Shown: positions 1-9,986 of the stretch, one piece after another
Numbering within the stretch: position 1 is the first letter of the stretch
How the letters are laid out: each line of letters opens with the position of its first letter
DNA from: Mangrovihabitans endophyticus
GTDB lineage: Bacteria; Actinomycetota; Actinomycetes; Mycobacteriales; Micromonosporaceae
Direction of reading: 5' to 3'
DNA: 64,000 bases
NCBI RefSeq assembly: GCF_014646155.1
Contig: NZ_BMMX01000006.1
Span: forward strand, 157,833 to 221,832
Notes under the pieces: model-generated
What the model was told of the DNA's origin: nothing
Database searches by the model: none
The model's input: the letters and a program-made list of their open reading frames with translations, nothing else
Program-made: the position numbers and the translations under genes

Positions 1-319
1 ACACACCCAGCTCGTGATCATGACGATTCCGCCGGACGGCGAGATCGGCGAGGAGACGCACGAGGTCGACCAGATCCTGACGTTCGTGAGCGGCACCGGA
101 CGTGCCGAGGTCAGCGGGCAGACCCGCAACGTCGCTCAGGGCGACCTGGTGGTGGTGCCCGCCGGGCGCAAGCACAACTTCGTCAACACCGGCCCCAACC
201 CGCTCGTCCTCTACACGATCTATGGCCCGCCGGAACACGCCGACGGTGCCGTGCATCGCACCAAGGACGAGGGGGACGCGCTGGAAGAGGCGGGCAAGGA
301 CGAGCCGCCGACCGGCTGA
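1..319 (+). CDS. Cupin-domain protein, 5' end cut off by the window
   Basis: The reading frame is open from the first base of the window and the first in-window start codon (GTG at 14) lies inside the cupin core, so the true start is upstream. What remains is a single-domain beta-barrel: a first cupin motif with a His/Asp/Gln pattern (ETHEVDQ), a central glycine turn (SGTGRAEVSG) and a second motif ending VPAGRKHNFVNTG. The C-terminus is acidic and disordered (KDEGDALEEAGKDEPPTG). Proteins of this size and architecture are usually annotated as cupin-fold sugar isomerase-like or metal-binding proteins of unknown substrate. The cupin fold is clear; the function is not. Confidence 0.85.
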   Translation, partial: HTQLVIMTIPPDGEIGEETHEVDQILTFVSGTGRAEVSGQTRNVAQGDLVVVPAGRKHNFVNTGPNPLVLYTIYGPPEHADGAVHRTKDEGDALEEAGKDEPPTG

Positions 320-563
320 GCGGCCCGGCAGAGGCGCGGCGCCGACGTGCGGCACGACGCCGGGACCGGCCGAGGCCCCCCAGCCAGCCGGTCCCGGCGT
401 CGTGTCAGGTGAAAAGTCTCCGGAAGGATACCGTCGGGGTTCACCGGTGTCGATCGAAATGCCTCTTCAGGTGGGTATCGATTCCCCGGCCGGGCAGATC
501 CCGTGCCATTTTTCCGCACACCCAGGCGTGGCGCGTGGCGTGCGGTTCATTAGCCTGCCTGTC

Positions 564-1046
564 ATGGGAGAGCCACGGTGGTTGGACGATGACCAGCAGC
601 AGACGTGGCGTCGGTTCGTCGAGTTGCTGGTCCGGTTCCCTGCGGCGCTCGAAACCCAACTGCAGCGTGACGCCGGCATCACACACATGGGATATGTCGT
701 GCTGGCCACCCTCTCCGAGCGGGACGATCGTCGCCTGGCGATGAGTCAGCTAGCCAAGAACGCGAGCTCCTCGCTGTCCCGGCTCTCCCATGTGGTGTCC
801 CGGCTGGAAACCCGGGGATGGGTCCGCCGCGAGCGGGACCCGGAGGACGGACGCGTGCAGATCGCGGTGCTCACCGACGCCGGTCTGGCGAAGGTGCGGG
901 AGACCGCGCCGGGACATGCGGAGGCCGTCCAGCAGTTGCTGTTCGACCGGCTCACCGCTTCGCAGGTGCGCCAGCTACACCGGCTGGCGCAGATCCTGCT
1001 GGCCGACCCGCTGGAAGTCCGGTCCTGCGAGCAGTCGCGATCCTGA
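564..1046 (+). CDS. MarR-family transcriptional regulator
   Basis: This 160-residue protein has the MarR winged-helix arrangement. N-terminal dimerisation helices (about 10-45) precede a DNA-recognition segment (AMSQLAKNASSSLSRLSHVVSRLETRGWV, about 60-88). A wing with the hallmark DPEDGR follows, then a C-terminal dimerisation helix. The ATG at 564 is preferred because the domain begins right after it; the frame stays open further upstream but reads as arginine/proline-rich noise there. It stands alone, convergent with the TPM gene and 244 bases behind the cupin gene, so its target is not evident. MarR proteins usually sense small phenolic or oxidising ligands. Confidence 0.9.
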   Translation: MGEPRWLDDDQQQTWRRFVELLVRFPAALETQLQRDAGITHMGYVVLATLSERDDRRLAMSQLAKNASSSLSRLSHVVSRLETRGWVRRERDPEDGRVQIAVLTDAGLAKVRETAPGHAEAVQQLLFDRLTASQVRQLHRLAQILLADPLEVRSCEQSRS

Positions 1047-1064
1047 GCACCGATCGATCGATCG

Positions 1065-1089
1065 GCCGGACCGCGCCGTGCCGTCCGGC
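1065..1089. terminator. Hairpin between convergent genes
   Basis: A 7-base stem (GCCGGAC at 1065-1071, GTCCGGC at 1083-1089) with an 11-base loop lies in the 66-base gap between the marR stop and the TPM-gene stop. It has no T-run, as is common in high-GC actinobacteria. It could terminate transcription in both directions. Confidence 0.4.
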
Positions 1090-1112
1090 GGCCGTGCGCC
1101 CCGGGAAGCGGG

Positions 1113-3206
1113 TCAGAAACGCCCGCCGCCGCCGCGGCGACCGCCGCCCCCGGTGCGCCGGCCCCGGCTGGCGCTGCCTCCGAAGCCGCCGCCGCCCCAG
1201 CCCCCGCCCCAGCCGCCGTGCCCGTGCGACCCGCCGTGCCGATGGCCGTGGCCGCCGGCCAGGATCCCGCCGAGCACCGCGCCGGCAAAGGAGCCCGCAT
1301 CGAAACCGCCGGTGCCCCGGCCGCCGTAGCCACCGTCGTAACCGCCCCACCCCTGCACGTCGGCTCGCGCCTGCTGACCGGCCTGCGCCGCGAGCCGCTG
1401 CGCCTGCTGCGCCTGGCCGACCGCGGCCACCGGGTCGGAGCCGGCCAGGCTTTCCGCGAGGGCCAGGTGCCGTTGCGCTTCGGAGAGTGACACCCGCGCG
1501 CCGGCCTGCACCGCGCCGCGCCGCGTGGTGATGAAGTCGCCGGCCGCGGCCACCTCCGCGCGCGCCACCGGAAGGGCCTGGGTGAGCATGCTGCGGGCGC
1601 GTGCCGCGCGCTCCGCGGTGTCACGAGCCTCAGCCAGCGCGTCGTCGAGTGCGGCGTCGGCCGCTTGCAGCCGTGCGGCGTCCGACGGGGGATCGGTGCG
1701 CGGCTGCGCCAGCCCGGACCGGACGTCGGATACCACCCGTTCGGCTTCGCTCACCGCCGGCGCCAGGGCGGTGGGCACCGGTCCCTCGCCGGCCATGGCG
1801 GCGCGCCCGGCGGCGATCTCCGCCTCCACCTCCAAGATCAGTGACTGGACGGCATCCCGCGCGGACGCGAGATCGGTGGCCGCCCGGTCGACCGCCGCGA
1901 GAAGCTGCTCGGCCTGGTCCGCGGCCTGCTCCGCGGCGCGGACCGCGAGAGCCGCCTCCGCGCGATCCCCGCCGGGCACCTCACCGCCGGGGGCCTCCGC
2001 TGCGGGCACCTCGTCCCCGGGAGCCGCCCCGGCACCGTCGTCGTTGGCGAGCGCCGCGGTCGCCCGGGACACCGCCTGGGCGGCGAACGCCAGGCGCTCC
2101 CGGGCCTGCTCGGCGTTGGTCGCGATGCCGGTGGCGGTGCTTGCGTCATAGCGGGAGAGCAGTTCGGCCGTCGTGGTCTCGGCGGCCGGAAGCCGCGCCT
2201 GGAGAGCCGCGCGCCGGCGGTCGACCTCGGCGGCTACCTCGGCCGCTCGCCCCTCGATGTCGCGCAGGCGATCGAACGCCTCGGACTCCGCGTCCAGACG
2301 GTCGTCGGCGGCACGGCAGCGCTCGATGATCTGCTCCAGCACCGGACGCTGCTGCGCGGGGTCGGAACCTGCCTCCTCCTCCAAGGTCATGCGCAGCCGG
2401 AAGGCCTCGGCGACGTCGCGTCGCGAGGTCTCCAAGGCGTCGCGGAACTGGCGGGTGGCCTCGGCGCCGTACTGCCCGGTGGCCATGTCGAGCTCGCGCT
2501 CGCTGGCGCGCAGATCGTCATCCAGCTCGATGAGCATCGCGTTCGCCCGGCTGGTCAGCTCCTGGGTGGAGACCGCGGGTGCGGCGCGGGACGCGGAGGT
2601 CGTGGTGCGGGACGCGGAGGTCGTGGTGCGGCGCATCCGCCGGACCACGACCCAGGCGATCCCACCGGCGATCACCAGGAGGATGACCACGACGGCGAGG
2701 AGCGCACCGCCGCCGGAGGAACCCGATGCGGCGTCGCGGTAGCCGTCCGCCGCCGCGACCACCGCACCGGCCCAGTCGCCACGAGACAGCGCCGGTTCGA
2801 TGTCGTCCCGGGCCACGTCGGCCAGCTCGTCGTCGGACACCCGCGAGTCCGCGGGGAAGGAGTAGGCGTACCCGCGGTCGACGGTCGCGACGGCGAGCAG
2901 CGCGTCCCGGTCTCCGAGATCGCTGAGCCGGGCCGTCTCGTCGGTCCACTGCTGCGCCGGCTCCGCGTCGAAGGACTCGACGAACACCACGAAGAGCTGA
3001 ATGCCGGTGTCGTCCTGCAGGCGGCGCAGCGCCGATTCGGCCGCGGCCCGGCCGGTGTCCAGCGCCCCGGCGTGATCGGTGATCTGGCCTCCCAGACGGG
3101 TCGGCGCTTCCGCGGCGGCCGGCGTGGCCACCAGCAGGGGCGCACCCACGAGCAAGACGGCGACCAACGCGAGCAGGGCGGGCAACGCCCGTCGGATCGG
3201 AGTCAC
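1113..3206 (-). CDS. TPM-domain membrane protein with long coiled coil
   Basis: The 697-residue protein starts at GTG 3206. Domains in order: a signal peptide (1-32, ending ATPAAAEA), a TPM/Psb32-type domain (about 38-155, with the FVVFVESFDAEPAQQW and LLAVATVDRGYAYSFPAD strands), one membrane helix (about 166-188) followed by arginines, a long Ala/Arg/Glu-rich helical region (about 210-600) expected to form coiled coil, and a Gly/Arg/His-rich tail ending RRGGGGRF. Mycobacterial and streptomycete homologues are annotated as TPM-domain proteins; no enzymatic role is established for the actinobacterial type. The topology suggests an extracytoplasmic TPM domain and a cytoplasmic coiled coil. It contains a short in-frame tandem duplication. 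Confidence 0.88.
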   Translation of the reverse strand: MTPIRRALPALLALVAVLLVGAPLLVATPAAAEAPTRLGGQITDHAGALDTGRAAAESALRRLQDDTGIQLFVVFVESFDAEPAQQWTDETARLSDLGDRDALLAVATVDRGYAYSFPADSRVSDDELADVARDDIEPALSRGDWAGAVVAAADGYRDAASGSSGGGALLAVVVILLVIAGGIAWVVVRRMRRTTTSASRTTTSASRAAPAVSTQELTSRANAMLIELDDDLRASERELDMATGQYGAEATRQFRDALETSRRDVAEAFRLRMTLEEEAGSDPAQQRPVLEQIIERCRAADDRLDAESEAFDRLRDIEGRAAEVAAEVDRRRAALQARLPAAETTTAELLSRYDASTATGIATNAEQARERLAFAAQAVSRATAALANDDGAGAAPGDEVPAAEAPGGEVPGGDRAEAALAVRAAEQAADQAEQLLAAVDRAATDLASARDAVQSLILEVEAEIAAGRAAMAGEGPVPTALAPAVSEAERVVSDVRSGLAQPRTDPPSDAARLQAADAALDDALAEARDTAERAARARSMLTQALPVARAEVAAAGDFITTRRGAVQAGARVSLSEAQRHLALAESLAGSDPVAAVGQAQQAQRLAAQAGQQARADVQGWGGYDGGYGGRGTGGFDAGSFAGAVLGGILAGGHGHRHGGSHGHGGWGGGWGGGGFGGSASRGRRTGGGGRRGGGGRF
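2590..2631 (-). repeat. Two tandem 21-base units inside the TPM gene
   Basis: The unit gacgcggaggtcgtggtgcg (plus one g) occurs twice in perfect succession. It encodes a duplicated SASRTTT-type heptapeptide just after the transmembrane helix. The duplication is in frame and probably only lengthens a linker. Confidence 0.85.
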
Positions 3207-3345
3207 CTGCTCAACTTAGAGGTCGGTCGGCCAGTTGTGCGCGGGCTGTGCGCGACGGACCCGCGAGCCGCGAATATCGCCAGGCCACGCCGCGGAGTGA
3301 GAAGGTGGGACCGGTGATCGGATCGACGGCGAAAGGTCATGCGAC

Positions 3346-4431
3346 ATGAGTCAGCGGGTGCAGGGTGTCATCTCACGCGCCAAGGGCGCACCGGTCGAGG
3401 TGACGACGGTGATCGTGCCCGATCCTGGGCCGGGCGAGGCGGTGGTGCGGGTGCAGGCCTGCGGCGTCTGCCACACCGATCTGCATTACCGCGAGGGCGG
3501 CATCAACGACGAATTCCCCTTCCTGCTCGGGCATGAGGCGGCCGGGGTGGTGGAGGCGGTGGGTGACGGGGTCGCCGATGTCGCCCCGGGCGACTTCGTG
3601 GTACTGAATTGGCGCGCCGTCTGCGGCGACTGCCGGGCGTGCCGTCGCGGCAAGCCGTGGTACTGCTTCGCCACGCACAACGCGGCGCAGCGGATGACCC
3701 TGGAAGACGGCACGGAGCTGTCGCCGGCACTGGGTATCGGCGCGTTCGCGGAGAAGACCTTGGTGCACTCCGGCCAGTGCACCAAGGTCGACCCGCAGGC
3801 CCGTCCGGCAGCGGTGGGCCTGCTCGGCTGCGGCGTGATGGCGGGCATCGGGGCGGCGATCAACACCGGCGGCGTGACCCGTGGCGACGCGGTCGCGGTC
3901 ATCGGGTGCGGCGGCGTGGGCGACGGTGCGGTGGCCGGCGCCGCGCTGGCGGGCGCCACCACGATCATCGCGATCGACACCGATGATCGGAAACTGGAGT
4001 GGGCCCGCGGTTTCGGCGCCACGCACACGATCAACGCGCGCGGCGCGGACGTGGTGGCCGCGGTGCAGGAACTCACCGGCGGCCACGGCGCCGACGTGGT
4101 CATCGAGGCGGTGGGCCGCCCGGAGACCTACAAGCAGGCGTTCTACGCGCGCGACCTGGCCGGGACGGTGGTCCTGGTCGGGGTGCCGACCCCGGAGATG
4201 ACCGTTGAGCTGCCGCTGCTCGACGTGTTCGGCCGCGGTGGCGCGCTCAAGTCGAGTTGGTACGGCGACTGCCTGCCGACCCGGGACTTTCCCATGCTGA
4301 CCGAGCTGTACCGGCAGGGGCGGCTCGACCTGAACGCCTTCGTGACCGAGGAGATCCGGCTCGACCAGGTCGAGGAGGCGTTCGGCAAGATGCACACCGG
4401 CGGCGTGCTGCGCTCGGTGGTGATCTTCTGA
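3346..4431 (+). CDS. mscR: S-(hydroxymethyl)mycothiol dehydrogenase
   Basis: The 361-residue enzyme belongs to the zinc-dependent medium-chain dehydrogenases. It oxidises the mycothiol adduct of formaldehyde to S-formylmycothiol with NAD+, and the same enzyme reduces S-nitrosomycothiol. The catalytic zinc ligands are visible as C42 (GVCHTD) and H63 (GHE). The structural zinc lobe has C93, C96, C99 and C107, and the NAD-binding GxGxxG-type motif is at about 187-192 (GCGGVG). The stretch [19 protein letters not shown] is typical of the mycothiol class rather than the glutathione class. An AAAGG ribosome site precedes ATG 3346. The next gene starts on the last base of its stop codon, so the two are co-translated. 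Confidence 0.95.
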   Translation: MSQRVQGVISRAKGAPVEVTTVIVPDPGPGEAVVRVQACGVCHTDLHYREGGINDEFPFLLGHEAAGVVEAVGDGVADVAPGDFVVLNWRAVCGDCRACRRGKPWYCFATHNAAQRMTLEDGTELSPALGIGAFAEKTLVHSGQCTKVDPQARPAAVGLLGCGVMAGIGAAINTGGVTRGDAVAVIGCGGVGDGAVAGAALAGATTIIAIDTDDRKLEWARGFGATHTINARGADVVAAVQELTGGHGADVVIEAVGRPETYKQAFYARDLAGTVVLVGVPTPEMTVELPLLDVFGRGGALKSSWYGDCLPTRDFPMLTELYRQGRLDLNAFVTEEIRLDQVEEAFGKMHTGGVLRSVVIF

Positions 4432-5027
4432 TGGTGCGCGTCGACCATGCCGTGACGAGCGGGACGTTCTCCCTGGACGGCCAGACCTTCGACGTGGACA
4501 ACAACGTGTGGGTGGTGGGGGACGACCGGGAATGCGTGGTCATCGACGCGCCGCACTCGGTGCCGGGCATCCTGCAGGTGGTCGGCGACCGCACGGTGAC
4601 CGCGATCGTGCTGACCCACGCGCACGACGATCACGTGCGGGTGGCTCCGGAACTGGCACGGCGCACCGGCGCGCCGATGTTTCTGCATCCGCTGGAGGAA
4701 CCGCTGTGGCGGCTGACCCACCCGGATGTGCCGATGCCGCGGGCGCTGTCGGACGGCGAGCAGATCGGTGCGCTGCGGGTCATCCACACGCCGGGACACA
4801 GCCCCGGCGCGGTCTGCCTGTACGCGGCAGAGCTGGGCGCGGTCTTCACCGGCGACACCCTGTTCCAAGGCGGCCCGGGCGCCACCGGCCGCTCGTACAG
4901 CGATCGGGACACCATCGAGGCGTCGATCCGGGACCGGCTGCTCACCCTGCCGCCGGAGACCGTGGTGCACACCGGCCACGGCGACGACACGACGATCGGC
5001 GCGGAGAACGGCGTGGCGCGGTCCTGA
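4431..5027 (+). CDS. Metallo-beta-lactamase-fold hydrolase coupled to mscR
   Basis: The 198-residue protein carries the metallo-hydrolase signature HAHDDH (63-68), a later His in HTPGHSPG and an Asp in FTGDTLF, all zinc ligands of the glyoxalase II-like family. Its ATG shares one base with the mscR stop (TGATG), the tightest form of translational coupling. Mycobacteria keep the same pair (Rv2259-Rv2260). The natural inference is hydrolysis of S-formylmycothiol, completing formaldehyde detoxification to formate; this activity is not proven for the family. A role on another mycothiol thioester would fit equally well. Confidence 0.88.
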   Translation: MVRVDHAVTSGTFSLDGQTFDVDNNVWVVGDDRECVVIDAPHSVPGILQVVGDRTVTAIVLTHAHDDHVRVAPELARRTGAPMFLHPLEEPLWRLTHPDVPMPRALSDGEQIGALRVIHTPGHSPGAVCLYAAELGAVFTGDTLFQGGPGATGRSYSDRDTIEASIRDRLLTLPPETVVHTGHGDDTTIGAENGVARS

Positions 5028-5080
5028 CCACCCGGCGGGCGCGCGGATCCCCGTGCGTCCGCCGGACAGCCGGTGGTCAG
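5024..5080. terminator. Long hairpin spanning both convergent stop codons
   Basis: CTGACCACC at 5024-5032 is matched by GGTGGTCAG at 5072-5080, and the inner CCGGCGGG/CCGCCGG segments extend the stem imperfectly. The stem contains the stop codons of both the mscR-linked hydrolase and the convergent glycosidase gene, which suggests a shared bidirectional terminator. Confidence 0.4.
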
Positions 5081-6465
5081 GCGGCCCGGGCGTACGCCGG
5101 GATGGAACGGTCGGCCAGCAGGTCCAGCGAGAGCGCGGCGGTCCAGGAGAACGCCGGCTCCCCGATGCCCTCGCCGGTCATCGGGTGGAAGTACTCGTAC
5201 TCGCCGGAGCGATGCACCAGGCGCACCATCGCGGTGCGCAGATCCTCCGCCTCATCCCGGTACCCGTGCTGGAGCATGCCGCGACGCAGCAGCCAGTTCA
5301 CGTTGATCCAGACCGGCCCGCGCCAATAACGCAGCGTGTCGAAGTCGGCTGCGGTCCGGTCGTAGCTGGGCGCCGGCAGGTCCGTCTGCTGCGGCAGGCC
5401 GAAGCGCGCCGAGCGGGCCTCCGTCATGATGTCGTCCGCGTAATAGGCAGGCAGGTCCGGCAGGATCAGCGGGACCAGGCCGCTGATGCACCGGGCCGGG
5501 CTGTGTGCTCCGGTACGCACGTCCAGCACCCGGAAGGTGCGGCTCCGCGCGTCGTAGAGCCGGTCCACGATGGCCGTGGTGATGCGTTGCGCGCGCGCCC
5601 GGTGCACCTGCGGGTCGGCGCCGAGCACTCCGGCGATCTGTGCCAGGGCGATCTCGGCGGCGCCGAGGATGGCGTTGAAGTTAGGGCATTCCACGACGAA
5701 GTCATGGTCCCGGGCGAGGTGGGCGTCGGCGTACCCGCCGTCGCGATAGGACAGGACCAGCCCGAGGTAGCGCGCGTAGTCGACGTCGGTGGGCCGGTGC
5801 GCGGCGTCCGCGACGTCCAGGTCGCGCCGGTGATATTTCTGCAGCAGCGTGAGGTCGGCCGGCACCGCGGACATGGCGGCGTCCCAGGCGGGACTGTTGT
5901 CCAGACCGGACTCCCAAGGGTGCACGATGCTGGCCAGCCCGGCACCGCCGGCATCGCGGTGACCGGTGAGATAGTCCTGTTGCGCGACCAGCCGCGGATA
6001 GAGCCATTCGAGGGCGGCGTGGGCCTCGCGGACCGCCGCCGCGCCGTGCGACATGGCGCGGCGGTACACCTCCCACGCCGCGACGGCGTGCAACGGTGGC
6101 TGCACCAGGGCGGTGCTGCCGCGCGGGCGCCGACCGCCGTATGCGGGCACGTCCCAGAACACCGGGCCGGGGAAGTAGTCGCCCTCCGCGGTGTGCGGGT
6201 CGAAGACGATGTGCGGCACCCGGCCGTCCGGCCATTGCGCTTCGAAGAGGCTGCGCAGATCCCGCCAGGCGCGGGACGGATTCACGTAGCAGAGACCGAC
6301 GGCGATGAACGCGGCGTCCCAGCTCCACTGGTGGGGATAGAGGCGGCGGGACGGGACCATATGGTCACCGGCCCAGTTCTTGTCGAGGACACGGACGGCG
6401 GAATTCCAGAGTTCAGCAGACATCTCAGAGATCACAGCGGTCGGATCGGGCAGGTCCAGGTTCAT
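5077..6465 (-). CDS. Glucosylglycerate/mannosylglycerate hydrolase-like GH63 glycosidase
   Basis: This 462-residue protein has the (alpha/alpha)6-barrel features of the GH63 hydrolases described in mycobacteria and Thermus. These include YPHQWSWDAAF near the N-terminus, the aspartate-containing HPWESGLDNSPAWD segment, and YWRGPVWINVNWLL followed by EYFHPMTGEGIGEPAFSWTAAL near the C-terminus, which are the regions holding the catalytic acid and base. Mycobacterial GgH releases glucose from glucosylglycerate, a compatible solute accumulated under nitrogen limitation. ATG 6465 is preferred over an in-frame start 50 codons upstream because the family begins here and a GAAAGGG box precedes it. It is monocistronic, so substrate assignment rests on the family only. 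Confidence 0.82.
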   Translation of the reverse strand: MNLDLPDPTAVISEMSAELWNSAVRVLDKNWAGDHMVPSRRLYPHQWSWDAAFIAVGLCYVNPSRAWRDLRSLFEAQWPDGRVPHIVFDPHTAEGDYFPGPVFWDVPAYGGRRPRGSTALVQPPLHAVAAWEVYRRAMSHGAAAVREAHAALEWLYPRLVAQQDYLTGHRDAGGAGLASIVHPWESGLDNSPAWDAAMSAVPADLTLLQKYHRRDLDVADAAHRPTDVDYARYLGLVLSYRDGGYADAHLARDHDFVVECPNFNAILGAAEIALAQIAGVLGADPQVHRARAQRITTAIVDRLYDARSRTFRVLDVRTGAHSPARCISGLVPLILPDLPAYYADDIMTEARSARFGLPQQTDLPAPSYDRTAADFDTLRYWRGPVWINVNWLLRRGMLQHGYRDEAEDLRTAMVRLVHRSGEYEYFHPMTGEGIGEPAFSWTAALSLDLLADRSIPAYARAA

Positions 6466-6860
6466 CTGTCGTAAAACCCTTTCCGCTGCACCGCCGGGTA
6501 AACCCGCTAGATCATCGGATCGGACGGCGGCGCTCGAATCCAAGCGAAAGCAACGTCTCGATTCGGTGGACGGCGGAAGAAGTTGTCCAGACCGTGGCAG
6601 CGGCGCCACGCACAAACGCCGCCATTTTATGCCGGGAGTTCCGCAACGACCTCGTCCGAACGGATGAGTCGGTCATGACGATCATCGTCGTCACCGCGGC
6701 CCATGGTGGGCTGTCGGCTGGTCCGGCGGGTGGTCGAACATGGGCGGGGAGGTGCAAAACATCCCAAGCGCCACAAGATCGCGTCTTCCGCGTACAGGTG
6801 GCGGCGAGTAGTGTCTTGGCTCCCAAGCGTGTCGTTCACCGTCTCGGAGGCGTTGTCGCG
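6466..6860. other. Divergent intergenic region without recognisable gene
   Basis: These 395 bases separate the leftward glycosidase gene from the rightward monooxygenase gene and must hold both promoters. Open frames run through it as upstream extensions of both genes, but their composition is arginine/proline noise. No tRNA, convincing operator or hairpin was found. Confidence 0.5.
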
Positions 6861-7970
6861 ATGTCCTTGCGCATCCTTGTCGTGGGCGCCGGCATCGCCG
6901 GTCTCGCGGCGGCCAGGGGCCTTCGGGTGGCCGGCTTCCGGCCCGATGTGGTCGACAAGCTGTCCGCCAGTGTGGTTCCGGCGGCCGGGATCTTCCTCCC
7001 CGGCAACGCCATCCGGGCCATGCGCCGGCTCGGCCTGGACGCACCGTTGCGTCCCCTCGGCGATCTCATCTTTCGGATGATCTTCCTCGATTCCCGTGCC
7101 CGCGGGCTCTTCGAGCTGGACGCCGCCGCGATCTGGGCGGGTGTCGGCGAGTCGCGTGCGCTCTCCCGCGGCGAGCTGCAGCGGGTGCTGCTCACCGGGG
7201 TGGGTGGTGAGGTTCGCTACGACACGGAAGTGAGCGCGTTGCAGGCGGTCGACGGCGCGGTGAAGGTCGACTTCCGGGACGGCCGGGTGGCCGAGTACGA
7301 CCTGGTGATCGGCGCGGACGGGCGCCGATCGTCGGTCCGGGTGCATGCCGGCCTGGGCGCTGCCGCGACGCCCACCGGCCAGGTCGTCTATCGCAGCGTG
7401 GTGCGCGGCGCCCCGCCGCTGTCCGACCTGACCGTCCTGCTCGGCCGGCGATGCGCGTTCCAGATGATGCCGATGGGTGGCCGGCGGCTGTACTGCTATG
7501 CCGACGAGATCGTGACCGCCGGCACGCCCGACGCGGAGGACCCGCTGGCACGCGTGCGGGAGCTGTTCGCCGACTTCGGCGGGCACGTCCCGGCGGTTCT
7601 GGAGGCCATGGAGACGGTGCAGGTCGCGCACACCGACGAGGTGGTGCTGGACCGGTGGCATGCCGGGCCGGTGCTGCTGGTCGGTGACGCCGCGCACGCG
7701 ACCGCGCCGACGTTGGCGCAGGGCGCTGCGATGGCGCTGGAGGACGCGGTGGTGCTCGGCGAGGTGCTGCGCGAGTCGTCCGGTGACATCCCGGCCGCAC
7801 TGGACGCCTACGAGAAGCGTCGTCGGCCGCGCTGCGTTCAGATGCGCGAGCGGACTCTGGAGCGCGACCGCACCTGCGAGGTCCCGCCCACGCTGCGCGA
7901 TCCGATGCTGCGGAGGCGCGGCCAGCGGATCTTCACGGACCACTACCGCGAGCTGATCCTTCCGTTCTGA
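6861..7970 (+). CDS. FAD-dependent monooxygenase
   Basis: The 369-residue protein is a class A flavin monooxygenase of the PHBH/salicylate hydroxylase type. The N-terminal dinucleotide motif is [12 protein letters not shown] (9-20), the DG-type motif is [12 protein letters not shown] in the middle, and the second FAD motif [23 protein letters not shown] lies at about 273-292. Such enzymes hydroxylate aromatic or polyketide-like substrates using NAD(P)H and oxygen. There is no membrane segment. ATG 6861 sits directly before the FAD motif, as is usual, although no strong ribosome site is seen. It is isolated from any aromatic catabolic or biosynthetic genes, so the substrate cannot be given. 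Confidence 0.88.
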   Translation: MSLRILVVGAGIAGLAAARGLRVAGFRPDVVDKLSASVVPAAGIFLPGNAIRAMRRLGLDAPLRPLGDLIFRMIFLDSRARGLFELDAAAIWAGVGESRALSRGELQRVLLTGVGGEVRYDTEVSALQAVDGAVKVDFRDGRVAEYDLVIGADGRRSSVRVHAGLGAAATPTGQVVYRSVVRGAPPLSDLTVLLGRRCAFQMMPMGGRRLYCYADEIVTAGTPDAEDPLARVRELFADFGGHVPAVLEAMETVQVAHTDEVVLDRWHAGPVLLVGDAAHATAPTLAQGAAMALEDAVVLGEVLRESSGDIPAALDAYEKRRRPRCVQMRERTLERDRTCEVPPTLRDPMLRRRGQRIFTDHYRELILPF

Positions 7971-8094
7971 GCGAGCTCGTTCGGATTGGTGCCCCCGCGC
8001 CCGCGCAGACCCGGCGGGGGATTATTCTGCCTGCGAGGTACGCCTTTCCCGAGGCGCACCCGGAGTGGGACGAACGAGACACCGGAGGCGATCC

Positions 8095-9846
8095 GTGACG
8101 ACTGTCGCGCCTAAGCCGATCGTGACCCGGCCCTGGCCGGTGCGACCGCAGGTCAGGGGCTCAGCCTTCGCGCGGGTTCTCCGCACGACCGACGCGAAGC
8201 AGATCGGGATCATGTACATGATCACCGCCTTCGTGTTCTTCATGCTGGGCGGCCTGATGGCCCTGCTGATGCGCGCCGAGCTGGCCCGTCCGGGCATGCA
8301 GTTCCTGTCGCCCGAGCAGTACAACCAGCTCTTCACCATGCATGGCACGATCATGCTGCTGTTCTTCGCGACGCCGATCGTGTTCGCGTTCGCCAACTTC
8401 GTGGTGCCGATCCAGATCGGCGCGCCGGACGTGTCGTTCCCGCGGCTCAACGCGTTCGCCTACTGGCTTTACCTGTTCGGCGGCTTGATCGCCATCGGTG
8501 GGTTCCTGACGCCCGGCGGCGCGGCCGACTTCGGCTGGTTCGCCTACACGCCGCTGAGCGACGGCCTGCACTCGCCCGGCGTGGGCGGGAACATGTGGGT
8601 GGTCGGCCTGGCCATCTCCGGCCTGGGCACGATCCTCGGCGGCGTCAACATGATCACCACGATCCTGACGCTGCGCGCGCCCGGCATGACGATGTTCCGG
8701 ATGCCGATCATGACCTGGAACATCCTGGTCACCAGCCTCCTGGTGATCATGGTGTTCCCGTTCCTGGCCGCGGCGCTGTTCGCGCTCGCCGCCGACCGGG
8801 TGCTCGGCGCGCACGTCTTCGACGTGAACACCGGTGGGCCGATGCTCTGGCAGCATCTGTTCTGGTTCTTCGGTCATCCCGAGGTCTACATCGTGGCGTT
8901 GCCGTTCTTCGGCATCATCACCGAGGTCATCCCGGTGTTCAGCCGCAAGCCGGTGTTCGGCTACAAGGGCCTGGTCGCCGCGACGCTGCTGATCGGCGGC
9001 CTGTCGATGAGCGTGTGGGCGCACCACATGTTCGTCACCGGCCAGGTGCTGCTGCCCTTCTTCAGCTTCCTGAGCTTCATGATCGCGGTGCCGACCGGCA
9101 TGAAGTTCTTCGTGTGGATCGGGTCCATGTGGCGCGGTCAGATCAGCTTCGAGACGCCGATGATGTTCGCCATCGGCTTCCTGGTGACGTTCCTGTTCGG
9201 CGGTCTGTCCGGCGTGCTGCTCGCCGCGCCGCCGATCGACTTCCACGTCTCCGACTCGTACTTCGTGGTCGCGCACTTCCACTACGTGCTCTTCGGCACC
9301 ATCGTGTTCGCGGTGTTCTCCGGCATCTACTTCTGGTTCCCGAAGATGTTCGGCCGGATGCTCGACGACCGGCTGGGTAAGGTCCACTTCTGGCTGACCT
9401 TCATCGGTTTCCACACCACGTTCCTGGTGCAGCACTGGCTCGGCACCGAGGGCATGCCCCGGCGGTACGCCGACTACCTGCCCACGGACGGCTTCACCAC
9501 GCTGAACACGATCTCCACCCTGGGGTCGTTCGTGCTGGGCGCCTCCACGTTGCCGTTCATCTACAACGTGTGGAAGTCCTACAAGGTGGGCCAGTTGGTC
9601 ACCGTGGACGACCCGTGGGGCCACGGCAACTCGCTGGAGTGGGCCACGTCCTGCCCGCCGCCGCTGCGCAACTTCGACAGGATGCCGCGGATCCGCTCCG
9701 AGCGGCCGGCGTTCGACGCCAAGTTCCCGGAGCTGGCCGCCGGTGCGCACCTCCCCGGTCCGCCCGAGGGTGGTGCCCGCCCGTTGTCCGGTGACTCCGA
9801 CGGCGGCGCGAGCTACGTGGAGGACACCTCCGGTAACCGCGACTGA
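8095..9846 (+). CDS. ctaD: Cytochrome c oxidase subunit I (aa3 type)
   Basis: The 583-residue polytopic membrane protein is the catalytic subunit of the terminal oxidase, reducing oxygen to water while pumping protons. Heme and copper ligands are all present: H83 (TMHGT) and H396 for heme a, H394 (VAHFHY) for heme a3, and H261, H310 and H311 for CuB. The cross-linked Tyr is Y265 in GHPEVYI. About twelve membrane helices can be read. GTG 8095 is chosen because a perfect GGAGG lies 7 bases upstream. The other oxidase subunits are not here, which is usual for actinobacteria, where ctaD is often separate from ctaC-ctaE. A strong hairpin follows. Confidence 0.97.
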   Translation: MTTVAPKPIVTRPWPVRPQVRGSAFARVLRTTDAKQIGIMYMITAFVFFMLGGLMALLMRAELARPGMQFLSPEQYNQLFTMHGTIMLLFFATPIVFAFANFVVPIQIGAPDVSFPRLNAFAYWLYLFGGLIAIGGFLTPGGAADFGWFAYTPLSDGLHSPGVGGNMWVVGLAISGLGTILGGVNMITTILTLRAPGMTMFRMPIMTWNILVTSLLVIMVFPFLAAALFALAADRVLGAHVFDVNTGGPMLWQHLFWFFGHPEVYIVALPFFGIITEVIPVFSRKPVFGYKGLVAATLLIGGLSMSVWAHHMFVTGQVLLPFFSFLSFMIAVPTGMKFFVWIGSMWRGQISFETPMMFAIGFLVTFLFGGLSGVLLAAPPIDFHVSDSYFVVAHFHYVLFGTIVFAVFSGIYFWFPKMFGRMLDDRLGKVHFWLTFIGFHTTFLVQHWLGTEGMPRRYADYLPTDGFTTLNTISTLGSFVLGASTLPFIYNVWKSYKVGQLVTVDDPWGHGNSLEWATSCPPPLRNFDRMPRIRSERPAFDAKFPELAAGAHLPGPPEGGARPLSGDSDGGASYVEDTSGNRD

Positions 9847-9850
9847 CGAC

Positions 9851-9904
9851 GCACGCGCGCAACGGCCCGCCTCCGCTCAAGCGGAGGCGGGCCGTTACGC
9901 GTGC
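9851..9904 (+). terminator. Strong hairpin after ctaD
   Basis: A perfect 16-base stem (AACGGCCCGCCTCCGC at 9861-9876, its complement at 9881-9896, loop TCAA) is extended by an outer GCACGCG/CGCGTGC pairing. It follows the ctaD stop by 5 bases and separates ctaD from the MFS gene. There is no long T-run. Confidence 0.85.
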
Positions 9905-9986
9905 GTGGAGGCGGACGTCACCCCTAAATGCCTTGGCCAAGTGTCGTACCCGTGGCGCAGGATGGCGGGCGGAGGTTAGGACCGCA

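Noticed and set aside
1052..1065. gatcgatcgatc run as an operator
   Set aside because: It is a short self-complementary tandem between convergent genes, with no promoter to control.
8161..9750. A 529-codon leftward open frame inside ctaD
   Set aside because: It is fully antisense to ctaD, and the translation is an artefact of GC-rich codons (His/Glu/Arg/Gln runs). No domain is visible.
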